From Nocardiopsis listeri NBRC 13360 (lineage in GTDB: Bacteria > Actinomycetota > Actinomycetes > Streptosporangiales > Streptosporangiaceae): a DNA stretch of 64,000 bases. Both the position numbers and the translations under genes were made by a program. The DNA lies in the NCBI RefSeq assembly GCF_001570765.1, contig NZ_BCSH01000048.1, forward strand, positions 1 to 64,000, given 5' to 3'. The notes under the pieces are model-generated. The model was not told the origin of the DNA and made no database searches. It saw only the letters and a list, made by a program, of their open reading frames with translations. Numbering within the stretch: the first letter of the stretch is position 1; each line of letters starts with the position of its first letter. Shown here in pieces: positions 1-8,744 of the stretch.

Positions 1-79
1 CAGACCACCAGCAGGGTCCCTACCTCAGGCGCCCCACCCACACACCCGACATCCACATCCGCCCCTTGGAATCACTCAT

Positions 80-397
80 CTAGGGTAGATGGAAGATCTC
101 GGTCAGGGGGATCATCCCCTCGTCCGGGCGTCCGTCCAGGCCCTCGAAGAAGGGCGCCATCTCCGCCTGCCAGCGGGCGTTGACCTCGGTCCGGGCCATG
201 GCCTCACGGGCCGCTTCGAAGTCCTCGGTCTCCAGGTAACCGATCACCATGCCCCGCTCGTCGGCGAACAGCGAGTAGTTGTGCCAACCACTCTCCGACA
301 GGGCCCGACGCATCCGCGGCCACACTTGGGCGTGGCGTCTGCGGTACTCCGCCAACCGATCCTCGCGCACCTTCAGCACGAAACACACTCGTCGCAC
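80..397 (-). CDS. rhaM: L-rhamnose mutarotase
   Basis: Interconverts the alpha and beta anomers of L-rhamnose in the cytoplasm so that the isomerase receives its preferred form. The protein is 105 aa, against about 104 for the family, and shows the family pattern: CFVLKVREDRLAEYRRRHA at the N-terminus, VWPRM, then SGWHNYSLF. The GTG start at 397 is chosen because AAAAGGAG ends 5 nt upstream; the reading frame stays open far beyond it. It is the last gene of the transporter operon, 17 nt after the binding-protein stop codon. It terminates with TAG. The symbol rests on family resemblance and the neighbouring rhamnose genes. Confidence 0.9.
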   Translation of the reverse strand: MRRVCFVLKVREDRLAEYRRRHAQVWPRMRRALSESGWHNYSLFADERGMVIGYLETEDFEAAREAMARTEVNARWQAEMAPFFEGLDGRPDEGMIPLTEIFHLP

Positions 398-414
398 TCG
401 GTCTCCTTTTCCGG

Positions 415-1476
415 TCAGAAGTCGAAGTCGTCGACGTTGTCGGCGTCGAAGACCAACGGCGGACCCAGCACGACCTCGCCGTCGGTCTCGAACGTGAACT
501 CGCCCAGGTCTCCGGCTGTGAAGGTCTCCCCCTGCGCGCCGGTGATCCGCCCGGCCTTGAGCGCGGCACCGGTGTACCCGGCCAGGTAGCCCAGCTCGTG
601 CGGGTTCCACAGCGCGAACTGTCCGACGGTGCCGTCGTGCACGAACTCGCGCATCTGGTTGGGTGTGCCCAGGCCCGTCACCACCAGTTCGCCCTGATAC
701 TCCGAATCGCTGACGTAGCGGGCCGCGGCGGCCAGGCCGACGGTGGTGGGCGAGACGACCGCGTCCAGGTCCGGGTGGGACTGCATCAGTCCCTGCATCT
801 CCTGGAACGACTCCAGGTCGTCGTCGTTGCCGTAGACGGTGTCCACTAACTCCAGGTCGGCGTACTCGTCCTCCTGCAGGATCTGCTCCATCTCCTCGAT
901 CCACGCGTTCTGGTTGGTGGCGTTGGGCGTGGCCGACAGGACCGCGAAGGTGCCCTCGCCGCCGAGCTGTCCCTCGACCATGTCCACCAGGGTCTGCCCG
1001 ATGAGCCGGTTGCTGGACTGGTTGACGAAAACGTCGGTGCAGTTGGCGTTGGAGTCATAACCCACGATGACCGCGCCGTTGTCACGCGCCTCGTTCAGGG
1101 ACGGGCACACGGCGTCGGGGTCGTTGGCGGCGATGACGATGACGTCGCTGCCGGCCTGGCTGGCGGCGTTGATGTACTCCACCTGGGAGTCGGCGGTGGC
1201 CTCGGTACCGCCGCGTTCGGTGGCCACACCGCCCACCGCCTCGACCGCTTCCTCTCCCCCGGCGTTGACCAGGTCGAAGAACGGGTTGTTGAGCTGCTTG
1301 GGCAGGAAGTCGATGGCCAGACCCTCGGGGATCTCCGCGTCCGGGTCGGCGGTTCCCGTGGGCCCCTGGGCGTCCTCGTCCTGGGCGTCGTCGATGGTGG
1401 TGCCGCCACAGGCGGTGGCCAGCAGCATCACCGCCGCGGTCGCGGTGAGGAACAGGTGGCGTCGGGGGTCGATCAT
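415..1476 (-). CDS. rhaS: Rhamnose ABC transporter, substrate-binding lipoprotein
   Basis: Periplasmic-binding-protein-like lipoprotein of 353 aa that captures sugar outside the membrane. Residues 1-23 form a signal peptide ending in ATAC, with the lipidated Cys at 23. The mature part has the sugar-binding fold of the autoinducer-2/rhamnose type: QLNNPFFDLVNAG near the start, then VIVIAANDPDA, and GLGTPNQMREFV later. The ATG start overlaps the stop of the upstream permease as ATGA, so translation is probably coupled. The rhamnose assignment is inferred from the adjacent mutarotase and the catabolic genes at 12-17 kb. The family alone would also allow AI-2 or other sugars. Confidence 0.85.
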   Translation of the reverse strand: MIDPRRHLFLTATAAVMLLATACGGTTIDDAQDEDAQGPTGTADPDAEIPEGLAIDFLPKQLNNPFFDLVNAGGEEAVEAVGGVATERGGTEATADSQVEYINAASQAGSDVIVIAANDPDAVCPSLNEARDNGAVIVGYDSNANCTDVFVNQSSNRLIGQTLVDMVEGQLGGEGTFAVLSATPNATNQNAWIEEMEQILQEDEYADLELVDTVYGNDDDLESFQEMQGLMQSHPDLDAVVSPTTVGLAAAARYVSDSEYQGELVVTGLGTPNQMREFVHDGTVGQFALWNPHELGYLAGYTGAALKAGRITGAQGETFTAGDLGEFTFETDGEVVLGPPLVFDADNVDDFDF

Positions 1477-2507
1477 GGTGTGTCTCCCTCGGGGGTACGG
1501 GATGCGAGTGGGCGTGCGCGCCGGGAGCGGACCCGGGCCACGAGGTTGGGTGTGATGACGGAGGCGATGAGGATCGCGCCGGTGACGATGAGCAGGACAT
1601 CGCTGCTGACGCCGAACAGCTGTAGGGCGTTTCGCAGGACACCGAGCAACAGCACGCCGCTCATCACGCCCAGGATCGAACCGACGCCGCCGAAGATGGA
1701 CACCCCGCCGAGCAGGACGGCCGCCACGACCTGCAATTCCAGGCCGAAGGCGGTGTCGGCGCGGGAGGTGCCGTACTGCAGGGTCCAAAAGAGCCCGGCC
1801 GAGGAGGCGACCACGCCGCTGAGCGTGAAGAGCCAGAACTTCGTCCACTTCACCGACACTCCGGAGAAACGGGCGGCCTCGTCGTTGTTGCCGATGTCGA
1901 ACAGGGAACGTCCGGCACCGGTGGCGTGCAGGAACACGGCGAACAGCAGGGCGAGCACGAGGATCGCCACCGCGACCCAGGGCAGGCCCTCGACCCCGGG
2001 CAAGGGTGCGCGGGCCCCGCTCACCCAGTTCTGCGGGTAACTGGCCACGGCCCGATCCCCGAGCAACACGTAGGCCAGGCCCCGATACAGGGCCATGGTG
2101 CCGATGGTGACCGCCAGGGAGGGCAACCCCATCACGGTGACCAGTACCCCGTTGAGGGCGCCGAGCAGGGCGCCGATCACCAGGCAGATCACCAGGGCCG
2201 TTTCGATCGGGACACCGGACTCCCACAGCACGCCCAGGGTCGCGCTGGTCAGGGCCAGGGTGGAGGCCACCGACAGGTCGATCTCCCCGGTGATGACGAT
2301 AAGGGTCATAGGCAGGGCCATGAGGGCGATGGCGGCCACGCTCAACAACAGGAAACTCGTGTTGCGGCCGGTGGCGAACACGTCGACGAACATCGACGCG
2401 CACAACAACGCCACCACCAACGCGCCGACCACGGGGGCCTCGCGGGCCGACAGCAGGGTTCGGAACCTTCCCGGGGTGGGGGAAGGGGCGACGGTGTCAG
2501 GAGCCAC
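1473..2507 (-). CDS. rhaQ: Rhamnose ABC transporter permease (second)
   Basis: Inner-membrane permease of 344 aa in the ribose/rhamnose (BPD_transp_2) family. It has about 8-10 hydrophobic segments and carries the family signature ITGEIDLSVAST around residue 70, plus the repeated FGLELQVVAAVLLGG element near residue 250. The GTG start at 2507 has GAGGAGG 5-6 nt upstream. It overlaps the upstream permease by 11 bp and the downstream binding protein by 4 bp. Together with the paired permease it should form the translocation pore. The P and Q labels follow the gene order of the rhizobial rhamnose transporter and could be swapped. Confidence 0.8.
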   Translation of the reverse strand: MAPDTVAPSPTPGRFRTLLSAREAPVVGALVVALLCASMFVDVFATGRNTSFLLLSVAAIALMALPMTLIVITGEIDLSVASTLALTSATLGVLWESGVPIETALVICLVIGALLGALNGVLVTVMGLPSLAVTIGTMALYRGLAYVLLGDRAVASYPQNWVSGARAPLPGVEGLPWVAVAILVLALLFAVFLHATGAGRSLFDIGNNDEAARFSGVSVKWTKFWLFTLSGVVASSAGLFWTLQYGTSRADTAFGLELQVVAAVLLGGVSIFGGVGSILGVMSGVLLLGVLRNALQLFGVSSDVLLIVTGAILIASVITPNLVARVRSRRARPLASRTPEGDTP

Positions 2508-3525
2508 GGGGACCTCCTCTGAGCCTGCGCGCCGAGCGCAGCGCCAGCAGTCGGTCCAGGCCGATGGCGGCCAGGATGAGCGCGCCGACGACGGCCTGAT
2601 GCCAGAACTGGTCGATCCGCCAGATGGGCAGGGCGGCGGTGATGGTGGTGAGCAAGATGGCGCCCAGGGCGGCGCCGTAGACGGTGCCCACTCCCCCGGC
2701 GATGGCCACGCCGCCCACGACGGCGGCGGCCACGACCTGCAACTCCATGCCGAAGCCGACGGTGGAGTCGACGGTGCCGTAGCGGGCGGCGAAGAGGACT
2801 CCGGCCAGACCGGCCAGCGCGCCGTTGGCGACGAAGACGGCCAGGACCCGGCGCCCCACGGGTATGCCGGCCAGGCGGGCCGCCTCGACGTTGGATCCGA
2901 TGGCGTACAGCTCACGGCCCGAGCGGTAGTGGGACAGGAACAGGCCCACACCGACGACCACGACGATGGCGACGGCGGCGGGCAGCGGTACGCCCAGGAC
3001 GCTCGACCGACCCAGGTCCAGGAAAGCGGAGGGCATGTCGTGGGCGTTGACCTGGCCACCGTCGGCCCACCAGTGGCCGAGCCCGCGGAAGGCGTAGAGC
3101 GTGCCCAGGGTGACGACCAGCGCGGGCACCTGGGCGAAGGTGACCAGGAAGCCGTTCACCGCCCCGCACAGGGCTCCGACGGCCACACCGGCGAGGAGCA
3201 CCACGGGGACGGGGAGCCCGGGGAAGGCGACGAATAGGGTGCCCGTCCCGAAGGCCGACAGTCCCATCACCGAACCGACCGACAGGTCGACGTTCTTGGT
3301 GATCAGGACCAGTGCCTGGCCCACGGCCAGGACGGACAGCACGGTCGCGCCGAGGAAGAGGTCGCGCACGCCCTGGCCGGAGAGGAACCCGGGGTTGTTC
3401 AGCCACGTGGCCGCGATGAGCAGGACCACCGCCAGGAGCACGCCGAGTTCACGCACCCGAGGGGTGCGCCGGACACGTCCGGTCGTGCTGGACCCGACCG
3501 GGGCCTCGGTGTCGGTCACCGTCAC
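2497..3525 (-). CDS. rhaP: Rhamnose ABC transporter permease (first)
   Basis: Second integral membrane subunit of the importer, 342 aa, in the same BPD_transp_2 family as its neighbour. Signature segments are [15 protein letters not shown] near residue 75 and [14 protein letters not shown] near residue 255. The paralogues keep the DLSVxS and LQVVAA elements but differ elsewhere, as expected for a heterodimeric pore. The GTG start at 3525 overlaps the TGA of the ATPase gene as GTGA, which points to coupled translation. Confidence 0.8.
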   Translation of the reverse strand: MTVTDTEAPVGSSTTGRVRRTPRVRELGVLLAVVLLIAATWLNNPGFLSGQGVRDLFLGATVLSVLAVGQALVLITKNVDLSVGSVMGLSAFGTGTLFVAFPGLPVPVVLLAGVAVGALCGAVNGFLVTFAQVPALVVTLGTLYAFRGLGHWWADGGQVNAHDMPSAFLDLGRSSVLGVPLPAAVAIVVVVGVGLFLSHYRSGRELYAIGSNVEAARLAGIPVGRRVLAVFVANGALAGLAGVLFAARYGTVDSTVGFGMELQVVAAAVVGGVAIAGGVGTVYGAALGAILLTTITAALPIWRIDQFWHQAVVGALILAAIGLDRLLALRSARRLRGGPRGS

Positions 3526-5051
3526 GTCGCCCCCTTGCCCGCGGTCGTTCCGGTGGCCGCGTACATGACGGACTCCTCGGTGGCCTCGGATCGGTCGAGT
3601 TCTGCGGTGAGCCGACCCTCGTGCATCACCAGGACACGGTCGGCCATGCCCAGGACTTCGGGAAGTTCGCTGGAGACCATCACCACGGCCACCCCTTCCC
3701 CCGCCAGGGTGGTGAGCAGACGGTGGACCTCGGCCTTGGTGCCCACGTCGATCCCCCGGGTGGGCTCGTCCACGAACAGGATCCGCGGTTCGGTGGACAG
3801 CCACTTGGCCAGGACGACCTTTTGCTGGTTGCCGCCGGACAGGGTGGAGACCGTGTCGGTCAGGTCGCCGAACTTCAGGCGCAGACGCTCCCCCCAGTGG
3901 TGGGCCGCCTCGTTCTCCGCGCGCGAGGTCAGCAGACCGGCGCGGCTGAGCGTGCGGCGACGGGTGGCGGTGGCGTTGCGGGCGATGGAGGACTCCATGA
4001 CCAGCCCCTGCTGGCGGCGGTCCTCTGGGACCAAGGCCATGTGGGCGGCCATCGCGGCCTTGGGCCGACCGGCGGGGAGCGGTCGACCGTACACCCGGAC
4101 CGCGCCGAGGTCGTAGCGGTCCACCCCGAACACTGCGCGTACGACCTCGCTGCGTCCGGCGCCCACGAGCCCGGCCAGCGCGACGATCTCCCCAGCCCGC
4201 ACCGTGAAGGAGACATCGGCGAAGACCCCCTGCCGGGTGAGCCCCTCCACCTCCAGGACGGTCTCACCGATGACGGCCTCCTGCTGTTCGGGGTAGAGGT
4301 CGTCGACGTCGCGGCCGACCATGCGGCGCACCACGGTGTCCACCTCCAGGTCGCCGGTGGGGTCACAGGAGACGAAGGATCCATCGCGCACGACCGTGAC
4401 CCGGTCGCTGAGGGCGAACACCTCGTCGAAGCGGTGGGAGATGAACAACAGCGCCGCTCCCGCCTCGCGCAAGGAGCGGGCGACCCGGAACAGGCGTTCG
4501 GCCTCCACCCCGGACAGCGCGGCGGTGGGCTCGTCCATGATCAGGACCCGGGCGTCGCGGGTGATGGCCTTGGCGATCTCCACCAACTGCTGGTCGGCGA
4601 TGGACAGTCCACGCGCGGGGCGTTCGGGGTCGACCTCCACACCCAGACTGGTGAACGCCTCCCTGGTCAGGCGACGCATGCGGGCCTTGTCGATGGTGCC
4701 CCACCGGGTGCGGGGCTGGCGGCCGACGAAGATGTTCTCGGTGACCGACAGGTCCGGGAAGAGGGTGGGTTCCTGATAGATGACCGCGACCCCGGCCCGT
4801 TGGGCGTCGACGGGGGCGGTGAACTCCACGTGTGCGCCGTCGACCAGCACACGGCCGTGGTCGGGGCGGTGCACTCCGGCCAGGGTCTTGACCAGGGTGG
4901 ACTTGCCGGCCCCGTTCTCCCCCACCAGGGCGTGGATCTCGCCCGGATGGAGTTCCAGGGACATGCCCCGAAGGGCGCGGACGTTGCCGAAGGCCTTGCT
5001 CACGTCGGCCAGGGAGAGGACGGGCGGACCCGTGGGGCCTCGAACCGCCAT
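3522..5051 (-). CDS. rhaT: Rhamnose ABC transporter, double ATPase subunit
   Basis: Energises the importer. The protein is 509 aa and contains two fused ABC domains. In the first, Walker A (GENGAGKST) lies at residues 44-52, with LSIADQQ as signature and LIMDEPT as Walker B. The second has the degenerate GLVGAGRSE Walker A typical of monosaccharide transporters, then LSGGNQQK and [11 protein letters not shown]. The ATG at 5051 has AAGGAGG about 6 nt upstream. It is the first gene of a five-gene operon (rhaT-P-Q-S-M), and a palindromic operator candidate lies about 60 bp upstream at 5109-5120. Confidence 0.88.
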   Translation of the reverse strand: MAVRGPTGPPVLSLADVSKAFGNVRALRGMSLELHPGEIHALVGENGAGKSTLVKTLAGVHRPDHGRVLVDGAHVEFTAPVDAQRAGVAVIYQEPTLFPDLSVTENIFVGRQPRTRWGTIDKARMRRLTREAFTSLGVEVDPERPARGLSIADQQLVEIAKAITRDARVLIMDEPTAALSGVEAERLFRVARSLREAGAALLFISHRFDEVFALSDRVTVVRDGSFVSCDPTGDLEVDTVVRRMVGRDVDDLYPEQQEAVIGETVLEVEGLTRQGVFADVSFTVRAGEIVALAGLVGAGRSEVVRAVFGVDRYDLGAVRVYGRPLPAGRPKAAMAAHMALVPEDRRQQGLVMESSIARNATATRRRTLSRAGLLTSRAENEAAHHWGERLRLKFGDLTDTVSTLSGGNQQKVVLAKWLSTEPRILFVDEPTRGIDVGTKAEVHRLLTTLAGEGVAVVMVSSELPEVLGMADRVLVMHEGRLTAELDRSEATEESVMYAATGTTAGKGAT

Positions 5052-5108
5052 GCTGTCCTCCTTCCGTTGAGGACTCGCGTCAGGTCGTGCGCGGGAGAGG
5101 GCAGTGGA

Positions 5109-5120
5109 GAAAACGTTTTA
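5109..5120. promoter_or_regulatory. Candidate LacI-type operator for the transporter operon
   Basis: GAAAACGTTTTA contains the perfect 10-bp palindrome AAAACGTTTT centred on CG, the usual layout of LacI-family operators. It lies 58 bp upstream of the rhaT start, in the 270-bp divergent region facing the regulator gene. It matches the half-site seen at 5263, 6474, 16796 and 16875. No clear -10 or -35 was identified for the transporter operon. Confidence 0.5.
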
Positions 5121-5255
5121 AGATGAAGGTGATGTTAATTAGGCCACAGACAGCCGTCAAGACATCCAGGAAACATCCTGATAAAGGGCCAGGACCGCTC
5201 ACAACGCCGTCCCACTCGGCGAGGGGCGCCCCTCGCCCATGAGCCACTTGTACGA

Positions 5256-5275
5256 TTGACATTGACACGTTTCAA
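5256..5275 (+). promoter_or_regulatory. Regulator promoter with overlapping operator
   Basis: Two TTGACA hexamers stand in tandem at 5256-5261 and 5262-5267 and could serve as -35 elements. The operator-like TGACACGTTTCA lies at 5263-5274, overlapping the second hexamer. This layout fits autorepression of the LacI-type gene. Transcription would then start near 5295, which favours the GTG at 5322 as the translation start. Confidence 0.45.
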
Positions 5276-5321
5276 TCACGGTGCGACCATGAGCGCACCT
5301 TCCAGGCTGGGAGTACCGCAC

Positions 5322-6377
5322 GTGCCCGAGAACCCGAACCCCACCGCGGCCCGGCGCTCCGTCGGCATCACCCAGGTCGCGAAGCACGCGGGGGTCTCGC
5401 CCGGGACCGTGTCCAACGTCCTCAACCGCCCCGAACGGGTGGCGACGGAGACCAGGGAACGCGTCGAGGCCGCCATCCGCGAACTCGACTACGTGCGCAA
5501 CTCCTCCGGCAGCAACCTGAGGTCCGGCCGCAGCGACTGCGTGGGACTACTGGTCCTGGACGTGACCAACCCCTACTTCACGGAGGTCGCGCGCGGGGTC
5601 GAGGACGAGGCGGTGGAGTCCGGCCTGGCGGTGCTGCTGCTCAACTCCGCCGAGGATCACGGCCGGCAGGAGCGCAACCTACGCCTGCTCGCCGGACAGC
5701 GCGCCGCCGGCGCGGTCGTCATGCCCATCGACGACGACCTGTCCGACCTGCGCTGGTTGAGCAAGCAGGGGATCCCCTGGGTCGCGCTGGATCGCGGAGA
5801 CGTGCCCGTCGAGGAAGGGTGCAGCGTCAGCGTCGACAACGAGGCCGGCGGACTGGCCGCGGGACGCCACCTCATCGGCCTCGGCCACGAACGGATCGCG
5901 TTCCTGACCGGCCCCTTTTCCATCGACCAGGTCCACCGCCGCCACCAGGGTCTGCTCCAGGCCGTCATCGAGGCCGGCCTGGACCCGGACACCGCCCTGG
6001 ACCTGGTGCACGTGCCCCAGCTCAACCCCGAACAGGGCGAGAAGGCCGTGGACACCGTCCTGGCCGGCGGGCCACGCCAGCGTTCCACCGCGGTCTTCTG
6101 CGCCAACGACCAACTCGCCCTGGGTTTCCTCAAGGGGCTCGGCCGACGTGGCCTGCGCGCCCCCGACGACATCTCGGTGATGGGCTACGACGACATCGAC
6201 GTCGCCGCCCTCGTGCACCCCGGGCTCACCACGGTCGCCCAGCCCAAGTACAAGCTGGGGCGCACCGCGATGAGCCTACTCCGGGAGCACTTCGACGACC
6301 CCGGCCACCGGCACGAGCGCCGGCTTTTCACCCCGGAGATCGTGCTGCGCGGCTCGACGGCCGCGCATCGGGCCTGA
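5322..6377 (+). CDS. LacI-family transcriptional regulator of rhamnose genes
   Basis: DNA-binding sugar-responsive repressor, 351 aa. The N-terminal helix-turn-helix is clear (GITQVAKHAGVSPGTVSNVL), followed by the hinge and a two-lobed ligand domain (LLVLDVTNPYF, PEQGEKAV, CANDQLALG, VMGYDDIDVA). The GTG at 5322 is preferred because GGGAG lies 8 nt upstream. An ATG at 5289 and a TTG at 5256 are in frame, but the promoter and operator sequences cover that stretch. It is divergent from the transporter operon. The role in rhamnose control is inferred from position and from similar operator-like sites near both rha blocks. Confidence 0.82.
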   Translation: MPENPNPTAARRSVGITQVAKHAGVSPGTVSNVLNRPERVATETRERVEAAIRELDYVRNSSGSNLRSGRSDCVGLLVLDVTNPYFTEVARGVEDEAVESGLAVLLLNSAEDHGRQERNLRLLAGQRAAGAVVMPIDDDLSDLRWLSKQGIPWVALDRGDVPVEEGCSVSVDNEAGGLAAGRHLIGLGHERIAFLTGPFSIDQVHRRHQGLLQAVIEAGLDPDTALDLVHVPQLNPEQGEKAVDTVLAGGPRQRSTAVFCANDQLALGFLKGLGRRGLRAPDDISVMGYDDIDVAALVHPGLTTVAQPKYKLGRTAMSLLREHFDDPGHRHERRLFTPEIVLRGSTAAHRA

Positions 6378-6706
6378 GTTGCGTCGACTTCGCCGGACTG
6401 GGCCGAGCTGAGCCGAAGGTCGCACGTGTGAGCGTTCTCGTCCCTACCGATTGCGATCTTGGCAGTACGGGTTTAAAACGATTCACCAAGGGTGGACGGC
6501 GGCACACCTGAGCTGGATAACCCCGGAGTTGTTGAGTAGGAGGTGGATTCTCCCTCCTTCCCGACCAACCACCCGAGAGACCTCGACCCCGGGCACCCCA
6601 CCCGCACCAAGAACAGCCCCGTTGATCCCCCGAATCCATCCGGGCTGAGCGTTACAGGACGGAACGCCGCTGCCAGGGTCGAGCTGTCGGACCGTGGTCG
6701 GCTCAC
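6378..6706. other. Intergenic region with an orphan operator
   Basis: No convincing gene is present. An operator-like 12-mer lies at 6474-6485. AGGAGGTGG at 6540-6546 resembles a ribosome site, but the frame after it has no recognisable protein character. The convergent gene on the other strand ends at 6707. Confidence 0.6.
6451..6485 (+). promoter_or_regulatory. Orphan promoter with LacI-type operator
   Basis: TTGCGA at 6451 and TAAAAC at 6474 are spaced 17 bp apart and resemble a rightward promoter. The -10 overlaps TAAAACGATTCA (6474-6485), which is 11/12 identical to the reverse complement of the operator before the rhamnose isomerase. No recognisable gene follows on the plus strand. Confidence 0.4.
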
Positions 6707-7333
6707 TCATGCCTTGATCTCGCGGAGGGTCGGGACCTTGGTCAAGATGGCCATCGCTTCCCACAGACGAAGCCGTTCGCTCCTCGTGGGGACTGTGTCG
6801 AGGACTGGTCCGAAGAATGCCCGTTGCCCTCCGTCCGGCGCTGTGATGGCCAGGACCGGCGTCCCTATCTCGGCGTCGATGCGATCGACTCCGTCGTGGT
6901 GGGAGGCGCGTAGCTCGGAGTCGTAGTCGGTGGATGTGCCGGCCTTCGCGAGTTCCACAGGCAGACCGGTGCGTTGCAGCGCCGCATCGAGTTCACCGGG
7001 CCATTGCCTTTCGGTGCCATCGGGGTCGGTCCAGAGCGCGTCGTAGAAGGCACCGAGCGCGTCGTGTCCGTGCTTGGTCTGGACGGCTACCGCGACGCGT
7101 GCGGGGATCCAGAGGTAGCCATGGGGATCGCCCTCAGGATCGTCGTCGCGGTGTTCGTTGAGGATCGACAGACTCATGACGCGCCAGTTCACTTCGAGCG
7201 GCACTTCGCCGGCGATCTGGGTGATCCAACGGGCGGTATGGCGAGTGAGGGGGCAGGCGGGGTCGAGCCAGAAGTCCACGACCCAACCGGTCTGGATATC
7301 GCTGACGGTGGTTCCTGTGGTCGTGGTACTCAT
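6707..7333 (-). CDS. DsbA-family (Rv2466c-like) thioredoxin-fold protein
   Basis: Predicted cytoplasmic thioredoxin-fold oxidoreductase of 208 aa. WVVDFWLDPACPLT at residues 17-30 is the strand-plus-active-site segment of the DsbA/mycothiol-dependent reductase group. The second half has the helical insertion and the IGTPVLAI cis-Pro loop near residue 158. The active site reads CPLT (Cys27, Thr30), where two-cysteine relatives have CPxC, so a monothiol mechanism is likely if it is active. The ATG has AGGAG 7 nt upstream. The gene starts 31 bp after the last repeat of CRISPR array 1 and is read in the same direction. Confidence 0.7.
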   Translation of the reverse strand: MSTTTTGTTVSDIQTGWVVDFWLDPACPLTRHTARWITQIAGEVPLEVNWRVMSLSILNEHRDDDPEGDPHGYLWIPARVAVAVQTKHGHDALGAFYDALWTDPDGTERQWPGELDAALQRTGLPVELAKAGTSTDYDSELRASHHDGVDRIDAEIGTPVLAITAPDGGQRAFFGPVLDTVPTRSERLRLWEAMAILTKVPTLREIKA

Positions 7334-7363
7334 GTTGGTTCTCCTGCCTGGGGGTGATGCCCG

Positions 7364-8124
7364 GCCCCATCCCCGCATGCGCGGGGAGCAGCCTTGGATC
7401 AACCTCGAGTTGGAGCGCTTCGTGGGTCCATCCCCGCGTGCGCGGGGAGCACTCCAGTGCGTAATACGCGGGGCGAACGATCCGGGGGCCATCCCCGCGT
7501 GCGCGGGGAGCACTCTCCTCGGCCTGGTCGCGCATCACCGGTTTTGGGTCCATCCCCGCGTGCGCGGGGAGCACCCGCGGTGGCGGTCCCGCCCCTGTTC
7601 AGAGACGGGGTCCATCCCCGCGTGCGCGGGGAGCACGACGTGCGCGCGCGCAAGAACCCCGACAAGCAGGGTCCATCCCCGCGTGCGCGGGGAGCACTCC
7701 TCGGGCCCCTGGTGGTGGTTGCTCCGGTAGGGTCCATCCCCGCGTGCGCGGGGAGCACGACGTCACCGGCCGCAACGCTTACGAGTTGATGGGTCCATCC
7801 CCGCGTGCGCGGGGAGCACGCGGACCCGGTCCAGCGCGATGGCCGCGTAACGGGTCCATCCCCGCGTGCGCGGGGAGCACGGCGGTCTCGTGGTCTTGGA
7901 CGAGGCGGGCGAGGGTCCATCCCCGCGTGCGCGGGGAGCACCCGGTCGCCCTGACCGGCCGGCAGGGGCAGTTGGGTCCATCCCCGCGTGCGCGGGGAGC
8001 ACTACCGCGGCATGCCCATCCCCGAGCCCTTGGGGGGTCCATCCCCGCGTGCGCGGGGAGCACCCGGAGCGGGACGCCGACATTGTCCGCGCGCTGGGTC
8101 CATCCCCGCGTGCGCGGGGAGCAC
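7364..8124 (-). CRISPR. CRISPR array 1, type I-E-like, 13 repeats
   Basis: Repeats start at 7364, 7425, 7486, 7548, 7609, 7670, 7731, 7792, 7853, 7914, 7975, 8036 and 8097. The period is 61 bp (28-29 bp repeat, 32-33 bp spacer), with one 62-bp step after 7486, giving 12 spacers. The core is palindromic (CCCCGCG TGCG CGGGG). The leftmost repeat is degenerate (CGCATGC instead of CGCGTGC, and GCCCCAT at its edge), and the repeat at 7486 reads GGGCCAT. The leader is at the right end, so transcription runs on the minus strand. All repeats except the leftmost end in GAGCAC. The spacer at 7881-7913 recurs in array 2. Confidence 0.97.
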
Positions 8125-8201
8125 TCTCGCTGACCTGTGAGTTCATCTGGCGTGAGGGCCCGAATCTGCAACTAGTTGAGAAACAGACAAACCAGACACC
8201 C
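8125..8201 (-). promoter_or_regulatory. CRISPR leader 1
   Basis: The flank of array 1 shares a 43-bp block (8159-8201) with the flank of array 2, identical at 41 positions, and also CTGACCTG nearer the first repeat. The block carries the palindrome CAACTAGTTG. Conservation on this side only, together with the degenerate repeat at the other end, marks it as the leader that drives leftward transcription and new spacer insertion. Confidence 0.8.
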
Positions 8202-8217
8202 TTTCCCGAACTACGTT

Positions 8218-8613
8218 TCAGCCTGACCTTACGGTAGCCGACAAGGCGGCACCAGAACGTGAATCCCGTTCAGGAGCGAGACGGCTCAACCCGGACAGAT
8301 TCCACACGTGAACAAGCAACTCATCGAAAGAGCCGGCCTCGGACAGCCCGGCAGGAGAAGCCACCCAGAACGATTGGGTTGCTTCTCCGAAGTAGATCAG
8401 GAGTCGCGGGTGGCAGGCCTGGATTTGCGTGGCCTGGTGGTGTTCGTGGGCGAACTCGGAGCGGCGCCCGCCCAGTCGGGGGAGCTTCTGGGCTCGCTCA
8501 GCACGGCAGATGCGATGCGTGCAGTCAGCGCACACCGGATCCGGAGAAACAGAGCGGGACTTGTTCGGCTGAAAGTCCACCGGACGTCGGGGCGCGGGGA
8601 TAGGGTGCGTCAT
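8218..8613 (-). CDS. Hypothetical protein
   Basis: 131 aa, not recognised. The N-terminal half is basic with a CADCTHRIC cysteine cluster (residues about 33-41). The C-terminal half (LLIYFGEATQSFWVASPAG and FDELLVHVWNL) looks like a small folded domain. The ATG at 8613 is chosen because CAGGAA lies just upstream; an ATG at 8631 has no ribosome site. It lies downstream of, and in the same direction as, the ATP-binding protein gene. Its 3' end stops about 16 bp short of the conserved leader block of array 1. Codon use is less GC-biased than in the metabolic genes. Confidence 0.45.
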   Translation of the reverse strand: MTHPIPAPRRPVDFQPNKSRSVSPDPVCADCTHRICRAERAQKLPRLGGRRSEFAHEHHQATQIQACHPRLLIYFGEATQSFWVASPAGLSEAGSFDELLVHVWNLSGLSRLAPERDSRSGAALSATVRSG

Positions 8614-8708
8614 GGATTCCTGCTTCCTCATGTGCAGAGTGGAGCTCGGGATTTTGTGGGCCTGGAAGAGCGCGTCGACGCTGTTCCAGGCCCGTTCAAT
8701 TCAGGCCG

Positions 8709-8726
8709 ACTCGTTCCGGAACGAGT
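8709..8726. repeat. Perfect 18-bp palindrome
   Basis: ACTCGTTCCGGAACGAGT is fully self-complementary. It lies 19 bp downstream of the ATP-binding protein stop codon on the minus strand. It could be an operator or a short hairpin that ends transcription. No T tract follows, so a classical terminator is not supported. Confidence 0.5.
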
Positions 8727-8744
8727 ACCTCGTGACGGGCATGC

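Noticed and set aside
5256-5288. TTG at 5256 as start of the LacI-type regulator
   Set aside because: The extra residues would be encoded by the promoter hexamers and operator, and there is no ribosome site; GTG at 5322 has one.
7134-8237. Long open frames on both strands across CRISPR array 1
   Set aside because: Their translations are the 61-bp repeat read in successive phases (repeated PSPRARG, SIPACAGS, HPRVRGEH). They are artefacts of the array.
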